A stretch of 64,000 bases of DNA from DASTSN01 sp035549175 (GTDB lineage: Bacteria > Bacteroidota > Bacteroidia > Chitinophagales > Chitinophagaceae), in contig DASZRL010000092.1 in the NCBI GenBank assembly GCA_035549175.1, forward strand, positions 1 through 64,000, written 5' to 3'. Below, piece by piece: positions 8,657-18,856 of this stretch. Position numbers and translations under genes: made by a program. The first letter of the stretch is position 1, and every line of letters starts with the position of its first letter. The notes beneath the pieces were generated by a model that had not been told where the DNA came from, ran no database searches, and saw nothing but the letters and a program-made list of their open reading frames with translations.

Positions 8657-9120
8657 GGGCCGTCTTTACCTTCTGCAGTAAGAATTTACCGGGTTATGGA
8701 GAGATACCTCCTGTGTGCCGCCTCATGGTACAGGCCCTCCAGGGACCCAGGACCTAATGGTTTTTCAAGCGATTTATCGGGGATTAGCCCTGTCCAAAGG
8801 CGCGGGGAGCAGGAAGTTCGGGTGCAGCAGGAGGTTTTGGATGCTGAAAAATGAAAAAACGTAACAATTTGATTAATAATATGTTAGAGCTCGCAAAGGA
8901 TAACCACAACCTTCACGTGGGGCTGTCCAGGCCTACCGCGGGTTGACCGCGATGCGTTTGGTGTCAGGCCGCCGGACCACGCGGCAATTTTTCACCTAAC
9001 TCCTTCGTTATAGGGGTGCTGTGAGGAAATATCCCGGGCCGCCGGTAAGCTGGCGGATCAAGTGGGGGATTGGCCGGGAGGCCTCCTGCCGGCAAATTAT
9101 ACCGAACCATTCCAAGACCT
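8657..9120. other. Intergenic stretch between mfd and the S8 peptidase gene
   Basis: About 460 bp with no convincing gene. The only start-stop frame that drew attention (8851-8946, 31 codons, beginning MKKRNNLINN) has no supporting context. I recognise no clear hairpin terminator or TAnnTTTG element just before the next gene. Confidence 0.6.
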
Positions 9121-12100
9121 ATGTGGAAAAAACCGATACTGCTGGCGACCGCCTGGGCATTCCTGTTGCTCAGCGGGGCTCCGGCTTTCGCGCAAACGAA
9201 GAAAGATTACCGGCTGCTCCTGAATTCCGGAACCCTGCTTCCCGACCGTAACCTGTCCACCTTTACCAGCCGGTATAATGACCGGGTAGCCCGCAGTGGC
9301 CGGGTGATGCTGGCCGTTATACAATTTGAGGAGATCCCAGGTCCTGATGACCGCCGGCGCCTGAGCGAGGCCGGCATTGATCTGCTGGATTATATACCCA
9401 ACAATGCCTATACTGCCACCCTGCACGGGCGGCTGGACCCGGCCTTCCTTCAGTCGGTTCGGACACGGGCGTTGGTGGAACTGGCCCCGGAGCAGAAGAT
9501 GAGTATACCGCTGGCCCGGGGTGTCTATCCCCGCTGGGCCGTCCGAACGGCGGGTACCGTGGACGTTTGGATCCGGTTCCCGCGGTCCATCGCGGTCGGC
9601 CAGGTAATGGACCAGCTGCGGCAGCTAAACCTGGATGTGGTGTCCAGCCAGCTGGCCGGCAGCCATATCCTGGCGCTTCGGGTCCCTCAGGCCCGCCTGC
9701 GCGAATTGGCCTCCCAGGCCTTCGTGGAATATATGGATGCCGCCCCGCATCCCGACCAGGACCTTAACTTCCCTGGCGTAAACGATGCGCGCGCCGGCCG
9801 GCTTAATGCGCCGCTGACTGCCGGGGGGCTGGGGCTTCACGGGGAAGGGGTTACGGTGGGCGTGGGAGACAATGCCGATCCGACCCGCCATATCGATTTT
9901 ACCGGCCGGCTGATCAACCGGAACAGTTCGATTGGCCAGAGCCACGGTCTCCATGTCATGGGTACCGTGGCCGGAGCCGGTCTCATTGAAGAGCGGTATA
10001 CCGGGTTTGCTCCGAAAGCTACCCTGCTCAGTCAGGCCTATTCGGGTATTTTCCTCAACGGTCCACAATATGTGCAGGATTATAACATGGTTATCACCAA
10101 TAACTCCTACGGGGAAATCGTCGGGGACTGTGATTATGCCGGGGTGTATGACATGCTCTCCGCCTACCTGGACCAGCAGGCCTTTGACCTGCCCCACCTG
10201 CAGAATGTATTTGCGGCCGGTAATGACGGCGGGATTACCTGCCGGGCCTTCCCGCCCGGTTTTGCCACCGTGCTGGGCAGTTACCAGTCGGCCAAAAACG
10301 TCATCGATGTGGCCAACACCCTGTCTGACGGCACCCTGAACGGCGGCTCCAGCAAGGGACCGGTCAAGGACGGCAGGATCAAACCGGAGATCAGCGCCAT
10401 GGGTACCGGGGTGACCTCCACCTGGCCGGTCAACACCTATGCCTCCCAGACCGGTACGAGTATGGCCTGCCCGGCCGTTTCCGGCGGCCTGGTCCTGCTT
10501 TACCAGCGCTACCGCCAGCTCAATGCCAATGCGGATCCCCCCAATGCCCTGATGAAGGCCCTGCTCTGCAATGGCGCCACGGACCTGGGCAACCCGGGAC
10601 CGGATTACAGCTACGGGTTTGGCTGGATGAACCTGCTGCGTTCCGCCGACATGCTAACCAATCACCATTACTTCCTGGCTTCGGCCGGGCAAGGTGGTTC
10701 CAATACCCATACGATTACCGTACCCGCGGGAACGGCCCAGCTGAAGGTCATGCTGTACTGGAACGATCCGGCGGCTTCCCCGTTGGCAGGCCGGGCCCTC
10801 GTGAACGACCTGGACCTCTCGGTCAGCACCCCGTCCGGTACGTCAGTCCTGCCCTTTGTGCTGGATACCACCGAAGTCAATGCCAATAACCCGGCCACCC
10901 GGGGCGCCGACCATATGAACAACGTTGAACAGGTGGTGATCGATAATCCGGCGGCAGGCGATTACCAGGCCCAGGTCCGGGGATTCTCGGTTACCCAGGG
11001 CGCGCCCCAGGATTACGTGGTCGTGTATGACCTGGTCCCCGTAGCCACGACCCTGACCTTTCCGGCGGGCGGCGAAACCCTGGTTCCCGGGGAAACCGTC
11101 ACCGTAAATTGGGACAGCTATGGTGATCCTGCCAGCGGATTTACCGTGGAATATTCCCTGGATAACGGGGGAACCTGGACGACGCTCAGCAGTACGGTAG
11201 CTGCCACCCAGCGCCAGCTGGCCTGGACCGTTCCGGCTGCCGCCACCACCCAGGCCCTGGTCCGGGTCACCCGCAACGGAACGGGCCTCGCCAGCACCAG
11301 CCAGCCCTTTACCATCCTGGGTCGGCCTACCATATCGCTGGCATCCGTGCAGTGTGAAGGATACATAGCCCTGACCTGGACGCCCGTAACGGGAGCCACC
11401 GGGTATGAGGTGATGATGGTGCGGGGAGACCAGATGATCCCGATGGCCACGACCACCGCCACCAACTATACGTTCAGCGGCCTGTCCAGGGATACTACCT
11501 ACTGGGTGACCGTACGCGCCACGCTTGGCGGCCAACCCGGCCTGCGGGCCAAAGCGGTGTCCCGGCAACCCAACAGCGGCACCTGCGCCGGCTCCATTTC
11601 GGATAACGACCTGCGCATGGATGCCATCCTGGCTCCGGTCAGCGGAAGGCAGTTCACTTCCACCGGGCTGGGTCCCGCCACTCCGGTTACTGTGCGGATC
11701 AAAAACCTGGACAATGCCCCCGTGACCAGCTATAACCTCAGTTATTTCGTAAACGGCACCCTCATTGCCACGGATGCCGTGGTTACGCCGGTGGCCGCCG
11801 GCGGCCTGGCCACCCACAGTTTTGCGACGACCTACGATTTTTCGGCTGTCGGGAGCTATGATCTCCTGGTTGTGGTAAAAAACACGGCCGCCACCGACCC
11901 GGTTGCGGCCAATGACAGCCTGCGCGTCACCATCCGGCAAATCGCCAATGGGCCCCTGGGGATCAGCCCGGGCAACGATTTCCTGGATGACCTGGAGGGG
12001 ACGCCCGCCGCTGAATATTACTCCCGCCAGCTGGGCATGCCGGCCATGGACCGCTATGATTTTGTAGCGCAGTCAGCCTACGGCCGGTTACGCACCTTCG

Positions 12101-14514
12101 TGAATACCGGCATTGCCTATTCCGGCCAGCACGCCCTTACCCTGGATGCCAGCCAGTACGTGGTGGCAGGTAATACCGATTCCCTGACAGCCACCTTTAA
12201 CCTGGGAGCCTATCATGCGGCCACGGATGATATCCGGCTGGATTTCCGCTATAAGAATCATGGCCAGCTGGCCAACCCGGCCAACCAGGTATGGATCCGG
12301 GGAAACGACCAGCAGCCCTGGCTGCCGGTGTATGACCTGTTCGCCAACCAGGCCGACCCGGGTGTCTACAAGAAGTCCGCAAGTATCGAACTCGGCAACC
12401 TGCTGAGCGCCGGATCCCAGGACTATTCCAGCAGCTTCCAGGTCCGCTGGGGCCAGTGGGGACAGCTGCTGACGGCCGACGATTTTGGCGGAGCGGGCTA
12501 CACCTTTGATGATATCCACCTGTACCAGGTGTTGAATGATATGCAGCTGATCCGGATCGATTCGCCCTTTGTCAGCAGCTGTGGCCTGAATGCCGGCACC
12601 CCGGTCACCATCACCCTGCGCAACGCCTCCCGCTCCGTGCTGGCCAACGTGCCGGTCCGGTACCGCATCGACGGGGGCGCCTGGGTAAATGAAACGGTGC
12701 CCGCGGTCGGCCCGCTGGATTCACTCACCTACCAGTTTACCACCCCCGCCAACCTGGCCTCCTTCGGATCGCACCAGATCGAGGCCCAGGTGCAGTACCC
12801 GGGGGATAACTTCCCCGACAATGATACCCTGAGCGTCCTGGTGAACAACGCGCCAGTCATCAGTTCCTTCCCCTACCGGGAAGACTTTGAGGCCGGCAAT
12901 GGCCATTGGTACACGGCCGGCACCGCCAGCAGCTGGGAATACGGGACACCGTCCTCCCCGAAGATCAACCGGGCAGCCAGCGGCAGCAAGGCCTGGAAAA
13001 CCCGCCTGTCGGGAAATTATAATGATATGGAGTATTCCTTCCTGTATTCGCCCTGCTTCAACCTGACCGGCATGGTCCACCCGACCCTGAGCTTCAGCTT
13101 TGCGCTGGACCTGGAGGATTGCGGCAACAGCCTGTGCGACGGGGCCTGGGTCGAGTACTCCGCGGACGGAAAGACGTGGACCCGCCTGGGCACGGACAGC
13201 AGCGGCTTCAACTGGTACAATAAATCCTATACCGGCAGCGGCGACCTGTGGAGCATCGAGAACGCCACCCGCTGGCATGTGGCAACCTGCCCGCTGCCTG
13301 CGGGGCTCAGTAACCTGCGTTTGCGGTTTGTGCTGAAAAGCGACCCGGCCGTCAACCGGGAAGGCCTGGCTGTGGACGATATCCACCTGTACGACCGCTC
13401 CTATGGCATTTACGACGGACCCAGCCTGGCCGCCCCGGTCACCCAGAACGTGGCGGGCGGCAGTAGCTGGATCGATTTCACGTCCGGCGGCCAACTGGTT
13501 GCCTCTGTGCTTCCGGCAGGCCAGGCCTTGGGGAACACCGGGGTGCGGGTTTATGTCCATACCGACAGCGTACGGTATTATAACGGCCAGTATTACCTGG
13601 ACCGTAACCTGACCATCAAACCGGCCCGGCGGAGCCTGGACGACTCGGCCACCGTGCGGTTTTATTTCCTGCAGTCTGAGGCCGACAGCCTCACTGCGGC
13701 AGCCGGCTGCCCCGGCTGTACCCGCCCCGGAACGGCCTTTGACCTGGGCGTTTCCAAATACAGCGATCCCGCGGACAGCCTGGAAAACGGGACGGTGATG
13801 GACGATAGCCTTGGAACCTGGGCCTTCATTCTGCCGGCCCAGACCGTCAAGGTTCCCTATGACCGGGGCTACTATGCTGAATTCAGGGTCCGCGATTTTT
13901 CCGAATTCTGGCTCAGCGATGGAGGCCCCCTGCGCAACCATTACCTCCCGGTGGCGCTGGTAGACCTGCAGGCGGCCCGGGATGCGTCCGGCAATGTCCA
14001 GGTCCGCTGGACCAGCGACGGAGAACTGCAGTGCGACCATTACGAAGTACAGGTAGCCCGCGGCAATGATGCCTACCAGCATAATGCCTTTTCCAGCCTG
14101 GGCCTGGTGACTGCCCTGAACGGGGGAGGCCAGCACGCCTATACGTATAACGATGGGGAAAGCGGCAAGTCGGGAGCCCGGTATTACCGGCTGAAGATCG
14201 TGGATTCCAGTGGTGGGATTACCTATTCCCCGGCTCGTCCCGTGGTCTTCGATCCGGAAGCCAGGTGGCAAATCTATCCCAATCCTTCCGGCGGCCTGTT
14301 TTACCTGGTTTACCAGCTCAATAGTGACGAGCATCTCTCCCTCAGGGTCTATGACCTGTTTGGCAGGGTACTGGAGCAGCTTACCATCCCGGCCAGCGGA
14401 TTTGTTCAGAAGCAGGCGATTGACCTGCAGTCCCCCCGGTATGCGGCCGGGCTTTACCTGGTGGACGTGACGCAGGGGAGCCACCGGCAGTTGTTCCGGC
14501 TGGTCAAGCAGTGA
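9121..14514 (+). CDS. Secreted S8 (subtilisin-family) serine peptidase with T9SS C-terminal sorting domain
   Basis: This is a 1797-residue secreted protease. I chose the ATG at 9121 over the in-frame one at 9070 because it gives a clean signal peptide (MWKKPILLATAWAFLLL...AFAQ). The S8 catalytic residues are Asp250 (GVGDNAD), His275 (SHGLHVMGTVAG) and Ser447 (GTSMACP), with AAGND supplying the oxyanion Asn. After the catalytic domain come a pro-protein-convertase-like beta-sandwich, a fibronectin type III-like segment (TISLASVQCEGYIALTW...), a CARDB-like stretch, and jelly-roll regions with repeated cysteines. The last 75 or so residues (WQIYPNPSGGLFYL...YDLFGRVL...GLYLVDV...LVKQ) are a typical T9SS type A sorting domain. 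It stands alone; PorX, a T9SS regulator, is encoded 8 kb away. Substrate unknown. Confidence 0.92.
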   Translation: MWKKPILLATAWAFLLLSGAPAFAQTKKDYRLLLNSGTLLPDRNLSTFTSRYNDRVARSGRVMLAVIQFEEIPGPDDRRRLSEAGIDLLDYIPNNAYTATLHGRLDPAFLQSVRTRALVELAPEQKMSIPLARGVYPRWAVRTAGTVDVWIRFPRSIAVGQVMDQLRQLNLDVVSSQLAGSHILALRVPQARLRELASQAFVEYMDAAPHPDQDLNFPGVNDARAGRLNAPLTAGGLGLHGEGVTVGVGDNADPTRHIDFTGRLINRNSSIGQSHGLHVMGTVAGAGLIEERYTGFAPKATLLSQAYSGIFLNGPQYVQDYNMVITNNSYGEIVGDCDYAGVYDMLSAYLDQQAFDLPHLQNVFAAGNDGGITCRAFPPGFATVLGSYQSAKNVIDVANTLSDGTLNGGSSKGPVKDGRIKPEISAMGTGVTSTWPVNTYASQTGTSMACPAVSGGLVLLYQRYRQLNANADPPNALMKALLCNGATDLGNPGPDYSYGFGWMNLLRSADMLTNHHYFLASAGQGGSNTHTITVPAGTAQLKVMLYWNDPAASPLAGRALVNDLDLSVSTPSGTSVLPFVLDTTEVNANNPATRGADHMNNVEQVVIDNPAAGDYQAQVRGFSVTQGAPQDYVVVYDLVPVATTLTFPAGGETLVPGETVTVNWDSYGDPASGFTVEYSLDNGGTWTTLSSTVAATQRQLAWTVPAAATTQALVRVTRNGTGLASTSQPFTILGRPTISLASVQCEGYIALTWTPVTGATGYEVMMVRGDQMIPMATTTATNYTFSGLSRDTTYWVTVRATLGGQPGLRAKAVSRQPNSGTCAGSISDNDLRMDAILAPVSGRQFTSTGLGPATPVTVRIKNLDNAPVTSYNLSYFVNGTLIATDAVVTPVAAGGLATHSFATTYDFSAVGSYDLLVVVKNTAATDPVAANDSLRVTIRQIANGPLGISPGNDFLDDLEGTPAAEYYSRQLGMPAMDRYDFVAQSAYGRLRTFVNTGIAYSGQHALTLDASQYVVAGNTDSLTATFNLGAYHAATDDIRLDFRYKNHGQLANPANQVWIRGNDQQPWLPVYDLFANQADPGVYKKSASIELGNLLSAGSQDYSSSFQVRWGQWGQLLTADDFGGAGYTFDDIHLYQVLNDMQLIRIDSPFVSSCGLNAGTPVTITLRNASRSVLANVPVRYRIDGGAWVNETVPAVGPLDSLTYQFTTPANLASFGSHQIEAQVQYPGDNFPDNDTLSVLVNNAPVISSFPYREDFEAGNGHWYTAGTASSWEYGTPSSPKINRAASGSKAWKTRLSGNYNDMEYSFLYSPCFNLTGMVHPTLSFSFALDLEDCGNSLCDGAWVEYSADGKTWTRLGTDSSGFNWYNKSYTGSGDLWSIENATRWHVATCPLPAGLSNLRLRFVLKSDPAVNREGLAVDDIHLYDRSYGIYDGPSLAAPVTQNVAGGSSWIDFTSGGQLVASVLPAGQALGNTGVRVYVHTDSVRYYNGQYYLDRNLTIKPARRSLDDSATVRFYFLQSEADSLTAAAGCPGCTRPGTAFDLGVSKYSDPADSLENGTVMDDSLGTWAFILPAQTVKVPYDRGYYAEFRVRDFSEFWLSDGGPLRNHYLPVALVDLQAARDASGNVQVRWTSDGELQCDHYEVQVARGNDAYQHNAFSSLGLVTALNGGGQHAYTYNDGESGKSGARYYRLKIVDSSGGITYSPARPVVFDPEARWQIYPNPSGGLFYLVYQLNSDEHLSLRVYDLFGRVLEQLTIPASGFVQKQAIDLQSPRYAAGLYLVDVTQGSHRQLFRLVKQ

Positions 14515-15219
14515 GCAGGCTGGTCGCTGAACCGCATTATGAAGTAATGGAACAACCGCGGATAGCGGTATACGTGAAGTACAATTTTTTTGGCTAAGCG
14601 TCACCAGGCAAACAACACCGTTTGGCCGCTGACCAGTTACCTTACAGGGAAGCCGGAGCCTATTGGGTATGGCCGGGGCACAGCCCATCTAAACCATCGG
14701 CACACGCAAAGAAATGACCCGAGGCGGCTTTGACCAACCGGGTACAGAATATCAGGCGCCTAACCGGACGGACTGTCCATCCCGGGGAGCATATCAAAAA
14801 CATAAAGCAATCGCATCCTGGAAATCAATTACCGGCCTGGCGGAGTTAAGCGACAGGCAGCCGGGCGATTGCGAAGGGAAGAAGGCATTACAAGACGTAA
14901 GAACCGATGCGCCGGTGGAGAACCCATTTTTACCAACCAGAAACAAAAAAAGCATCCGGCGCCTCCGCCTGCGGGGTGAGGGAAAGGTCTCCACCGGAAT
15001 CGGGCTCACTGGCCTGGCCGATGACCTCCAAACAAGGATAAAGGGGCAAACATCCAAAATCAACTACCCCAAGGGGGCCTGATGGCAGGTCTAAGCCGGC
15101 CGCGCTGCCGGGAGGGACCAAAACCCCTACAAAATCCGAAAATCGGGATACAAATGAACAGGCCGCCTCCGTGGGTTCTGAGGCGGCCTGTATTTATTGG
15201 CATTGGCAGGCCATGCCGG
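14515..15219. other. Intergenic stretch between the S8 peptidase gene and gyrB
   Basis: About 700 bp between convergent genes. A 122-codon frame at 14714-15082 is open but has biased, low-information composition, no recognisable domain and no promoter-like element, so I do not call it. The only structured feature is the hairpin at 15158-15191. The region may simply be non-coding. Confidence 0.5.
15158..15191 (-). terminator. Hairpin downstream of gyrB
   Basis: A perfect 12-bp stem (ACAGGCCGCCTC/GAGGCGGCCTGT) with a 10-nt loop lies 29 bp after the gyrB stop. The T-run is weak on either side (ATTTATT on the plus strand), so it may be a bidirectional or weak terminator of the convergent genes. 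Confidence 0.55.
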
Positions 15220-17199
15220 TCAGATATCGAGCTTGGCGTAGCGCGCGTGGGTTTCGATGAAATCGCGGCGCGGGGCCACCTCATCGCCCATCAGCATGCT
15301 GAAAATGCGGTCGGCTTCGGCAGCGCTCTCAATGGTCACCTGCTTGAGCGTGCGGGTCTGCGGGTTCATGGTGGTCTCCCAAAGCTGGTCGGAGTTCATT
15401 TCGCCCAAACCTTTGTACCGCTGTACGTTTACGGATTCATCCTTGCCGCCCCCGATGCGTTCCACCAGGGAACGCCGCTGCTCCTCGTTCCAGGCATAAG
15501 CCTGCTCCTTTCCCTTTTTAACCAGGTACAGGGGAGGCTGGGCAATGTAGACATAGCCCTGTTCCACCAGTTCCTTCATATACCGGTAGATAAAGGTCAG
15601 GATGAGGGTGGCGATGTGACTGCCGTCCACATCGGCATCGGTCATGATGATCAGTTTGTGGTACCGGAGTTTGGCGATATTGAGGGCCTTGGGATCATCC
15701 GGGGTGCCTACCGTGACACCGAGGGCCGTATATACGTTGCGGATTTCCTCGTTTTCATAAATCTTGTGCTCCATGGCCTTTTCCACGTTCAGGATCTTGC
15801 CGCGAAGCGGCAGGATGGCCTGGAAACTGCGGTCGCGGCCCTGTTTGGCGGTTCCGCCGGCGCTATCTCCCTCGACCAGGAATAATTCACAGCGTTCGGG
15901 GTCCCGGTCGGAGCAGTCAGCCAGTTTGCCCGGCAGGCCGCCGCCGCTGAGGACGGATTTTCGCTGGACCATCTCGCGGGCCTTCCTGGCGGCCGCCCGC
16001 GCCTGGGCGGCGAGGATCACCTTGTTGATGATGGTCTTGGCTTCCCGCGGATTTTCCTCCAGGTAGGCCTCCAGAACCTTGGAGACGGTGGTATCCACCA
16101 CCCCCATGACCTCGCTGTTTCCCAGTTTGGTCTTGGTCTGCCCCTCGAACTGGGGTTCGGGTACCTTCACCGAGATGATGGCGCTGAGACCTTCGCGGAA
16201 GTCATCGCCCTCGATCTGGACCTTGGCCTTTTCGAACATGCCTTCCTTGTCCCCGTAGTGTTTGAATACCCGGGTGAGGGACCGGCGGAAACCGGCTACG
16301 TGAGAACCTCCCTCGATGGTATTGATGTTATTGACGTAGGAATAAATGTGCTCGTTGAAGGAATCGTTGTAGCTCATGGCCACTTCCACGGCCACATTGG
16401 TGGCCTCATCCCGGCCTTCGACAAATAATACGCGGGGAATCAGCGGGTTGCGCCCTGCATTGCTATCCAGCATTTCGACGAACTCCACGATACCGCCTTC
16501 GCTGTAGAAGGTCTTGGCATAGGGGGCGCCCTGGTCGTCCAGTTCCCGCTGATCGGTCAGGGTAATGCGGATGCCCTTGTTCAGGAAGGCCAGTTCACGC
16601 AGCCGGCTTTCCAGGATATCCTTCTTGTACTGGGTGGTGGTGAAAATCGTATCGTCCGGCCAGAAATGTACCGTGGTTCCGGTGCCTTCGGCCGGGCCGA
16701 TTTCGCGGACCGGGTAATCCGGGATGCCGATATGATATTCCTGCTCAAAGGTCTTTCCTTCCCGGCGCACGATTACGTGCAGTTTCTTGCTCAGGGCATT
16801 CACGCAGCTGACACCGACGCCGTGCAGGCCGCCGGATACCTTATAGGAACCCTTGTCAAATTTACCCCCTGCATGCAGCACGGTCATGACTACCTCGAGG
16901 GCCGAGCGCCTTTCCTTCGGGTGCATCCCCGTAGGGATGCCGCGGCCGTCGTCGATCACCGATACCGAGTTGTCCGGGTAGATGGTTACCGTGATATTCT
17001 TGCAGTAGCCGGCCAGGGCTTCGTCGATTGAGTTGTCTACGACTTCGTAAACCAGGTGGTGAAGTCCCTTCTCACTGATATCGCCGATATACATCGCCGG
17101 GCGCTTGCGCACCGCCTCCAATCCTTCCAGGACCTGGATGCTTTCCGCCCCGTAACCGGCTGGGGATACCAGGGGTTTTTCCTGTGTTTCTAGGTTCAT
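15220..17199 (-). CDS. gyrB: DNA gyrase subunit B
   Basis: GyrB is the ATPase subunit of DNA gyrase, which introduces negative supercoils. The 659 residues show the GHKL ATP site (VVDNSIDEALAGY, DDGRGIPTG, GGLHGVG), the transducer domain, then the TOPRIM domain with LVEGDSAGG and DADVDGSHI, and the C-terminal block RYKGLGEMNSDQLWETTMNP. Length fits the short Bacteroidota GyrB without the proteobacterial insertion. GyrB is favoured over ParE by the RYKGLGEMN...ETTMNP block and overall fit. It follows lpxC/fabZ on the same strand but has its own -7 element, so it is probably separately transcribed. Confidence 0.95.
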   Translation of the reverse strand: MNLETQEKPLVSPAGYGAESIQVLEGLEAVRKRPAMYIGDISEKGLHHLVYEVVDNSIDEALAGYCKNITVTIYPDNSVSVIDDGRGIPTGMHPKERRSALEVVMTVLHAGGKFDKGSYKVSGGLHGVGVSCVNALSKKLHVIVRREGKTFEQEYHIGIPDYPVREIGPAEGTGTTVHFWPDDTIFTTTQYKKDILESRLRELAFLNKGIRITLTDQRELDDQGAPYAKTFYSEGGIVEFVEMLDSNAGRNPLIPRVLFVEGRDEATNVAVEVAMSYNDSFNEHIYSYVNNINTIEGGSHVAGFRRSLTRVFKHYGDKEGMFEKAKVQIEGDDFREGLSAIISVKVPEPQFEGQTKTKLGNSEVMGVVDTTVSKVLEAYLEENPREAKTIINKVILAAQARAAARKAREMVQRKSVLSGGGLPGKLADCSDRDPERCELFLVEGDSAGGTAKQGRDRSFQAILPLRGKILNVEKAMEHKIYENEEIRNVYTALGVTVGTPDDPKALNIAKLRYHKLIIMTDADVDGSHIATLILTFIYRYMKELVEQGYVYIAQPPLYLVKKGKEQAYAWNEEQRRSLVERIGGGKDESVNVQRYKGLGEMNSDQLWETTMNPQTRTLKQVTIESAAEADRIFSMLMGDEVAPRRDFIETHARYAKLDI

Positions 17200-17245
17200 A
17201 CGTTCGCTTAAAATCCGGGTGAAATGGTGTAAAATTCAGAATAGA

Positions 17246-17253
17246 CAAATGTA
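17246..17253 (-). promoter_or_regulatory. -7 element of gyrB
   Basis: TACATTTG on the minus strand matches TAnnTTTG exactly, about 46 bp before the gyrB start, giving a leader near 40 nt. Confidence 0.5.
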
Positions 17254-17368
17254 CGAAAATAAGCCCGGGGACGGGGTATTTTGCCCTGCTTTTTTGCACT
17301 ATTTTTCTACCTGGGCCGGCTGCCCGCGCAGGCTGCGGGCGGTGCTGGAAAACGGGTTGGCAAACGCC

Positions 17369-18772
17369 CTAGCGCTTGACGATCTGGGCTACGAGGTCCG
17401 CCTCGGTGGCCACCTTGCTTCCGACATACACGGTGCCCTTCATTTCGCATATTCCGCGGCGGATGGGCGCGGCCAGTTCCATTTTCAGGATCATGGTATC
17501 GCCCGGCACCACTTTCTGCTTGAACTTGCAGTTGTCAATCTTCAGGAAGTAGGTGTCGTACTGTCCCTCGCCGCTCAGGTTCATCGCCAGGATTCCGCCG
17601 GTCTGGGCCAGGGCTTCGATCTGCAGGACACCCGGCATCACCGGGTTGCCCGGGAAATGCCCCTGGAAAAACCATTCGTTGAAGGTGACGTTCTTGATTC
17701 CGACGATATGGGTGTCGCTCAGTTCAATGATCTTGTCCACCAGCAGGAAGGGGAAACGGTGGGGAAGCTTTTTTTCGATGTATTGCTGGTCAAAGACGGG
17801 CGGCTGGGTTGGATTATAGACCGGGACGCCCCGTGTATGCTTGTTTTTTTTTATGTACTGCTTGATCTTTCGGGCAAATTCCACGTTGGAGCTGTGTCCG
17901 GGCCGGTTGGCAATGATCCGGGCCTTGATCGGATAACCGATCAGGGCCAGGTCGCCCACCACGTCCAGCAGCTTGTGCCGGGCCGGTTCATTGGGAAAAC
18001 GGAGTTCCAGGTTGTTGAGGTAGCCTTCGCTCTTGACTTCGATGCGGTCCTTGCGGAAGATCTTCCGGAGCCGTTCCATTTCGGCGTCATCCACCTTCTT
18101 GTCCACGATCACAATGGCATTGTTCACGTCGCCCCCCTTGATCAGGTTGTTATCGAGCAGCATTTCCAGTTCGTGCAGGAAGCAGAAGGTTCGGCAGGGT
18201 GCAATCTCGTTCTTGAACTCGGCCATGCGGCGCAGGCCGGCATGCTGGGTTCCCAGTACCGGGGAGTTGAAATCGATCAGCGTCGTGATCTGGTAATCCA
18301 TGGCAGGCATGGCCACCATTTCCACCCGCTTTTTCTCGTCGTAGTGGTAGATGTTCTCGTCGATGCTGTACCAGACCTTGGCGGCGTCCTGCTCCACCAG
18401 GCCGGTTTCCTCGATCAGTTCCACGAACGGTTCTGAACTTCCGTCCATGATGGGCACTTCCGGACCGTTGATTTCAATCAGGCAGTTATCCACCCCCATG
18501 CCCACCAGGGCGGCCAGTACATGCTCCACGGTGCTGACCCGGGCGCCATGGCATTCCAGGGTGGTTCCCCGGCTGGTGTCCGTTACCAGGTCGCAGTCTG
18601 CCTTGACAACCGGCTGGTTGGGCAGGTCAATGCGCTGGAACTGGATGCCGAAACCAGGGTTGGCGGGCCGGAAGGTCATGTCCGCCAGGACGCCGGTATG
18701 GAGTCCCGTACCGGAAATGCTAACCGAACTTTTCAGGGTGTGCTGCTTGTCCGGATTGAAGTTCATTGTCAT
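17369..18772 (-). CDS. lpxC/fabZ: Bifunctional LpxC/FabZ: UDP-acyl-GlcNAc deacetylase and 3-hydroxyacyl-ACP dehydratase
   Basis: This fused enzyme combines the committed deacetylation of lipid A synthesis with the dehydration step of fatty-acid elongation, an arrangement characteristic of Bacteroidota. Residues 1 to about 310 are LpxC, with SGTGLHTG, the zinc-site His in STVEHVLAAL (about 80-89), the ISDG-like PIMDGSSEPFV and the late PARHKLLDVVGDLAL zinc motif. Residues about 330-467 are FabZ, with LPHRFPFLLVDKI and GHFPGNPVMPGVLQIEALAQ. Length of 467 matches the fusion family. A second in-frame ATG lies at 18766. It sits 84 bp after a small unknown gene and just beyond lpxD, but the usual partner lpxA does not follow; gyrB does. 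Confidence 0.97.
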   Translation of the reverse strand: MTMNFNPDKQHTLKSSVSISGTGLHTGVLADMTFRPANPGFGIQFQRIDLPNQPVVKADCDLVTDTSRGTTLECHGARVSTVEHVLAALVGMGVDNCLIEINGPEVPIMDGSSEPFVELIEETGLVEQDAAKVWYSIDENIYHYDEKKRVEMVAMPAMDYQITTLIDFNSPVLGTQHAGLRRMAEFKNEIAPCRTFCFLHELEMLLDNNLIKGGDVNNAIVIVDKKVDDAEMERLRKIFRKDRIEVKSEGYLNNLELRFPNEPARHKLLDVVGDLALIGYPIKARIIANRPGHSSNVEFARKIKQYIKKNKHTRGVPVYNPTQPPVFDQQYIEKKLPHRFPFLLVDKIIELSDTHIVGIKNVTFNEWFFQGHFPGNPVMPGVLQIEALAQTGGILAMNLSGEGQYDTYFLKIDNCKFKQKVVPGDTMILKMELAAPIRRGICEMKGTVYVGSKVATEADLVAQIVKR

Positions 18773-18791
18773 ACGTTTCTTTTGGGCGCAG

Positions 18792-18799
18792 CAAATATA
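18792..18799 (-). promoter_or_regulatory. -7 element of lpxC/fabZ
   Basis: TATATTTG on the minus strand is an exact TAnnTTTG match, 19 bp before the lpxC/fabZ ATG, predicting a 5' leader of roughly 12 nt. Confidence 0.55.
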
Positions 18800-18856
18800 C
18801 TACTTCCCTGTATGTCAGGACGCTCCAATCCCATGCCGGCCGGTCGGGCCGGGGAC

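Noticed and set aside
8851..8946. 31-codon frame MKKRNNLINN... after mfd
   Set aside because: Too short, no ribosome-binding or promoter signal, no context.
12721..14688. Open frame of 655 codons antisense to the S8 peptidase gene
   Set aside because: Shadow frame; the sense strand has a signal peptide, catalytic triad and sorting domain.
14714..15082. Frame of 122 codons between the S8 peptidase gene and gyrB
   Set aside because: No domain, no promoter-like element, uneven composition; probably chance in GC-rich DNA.
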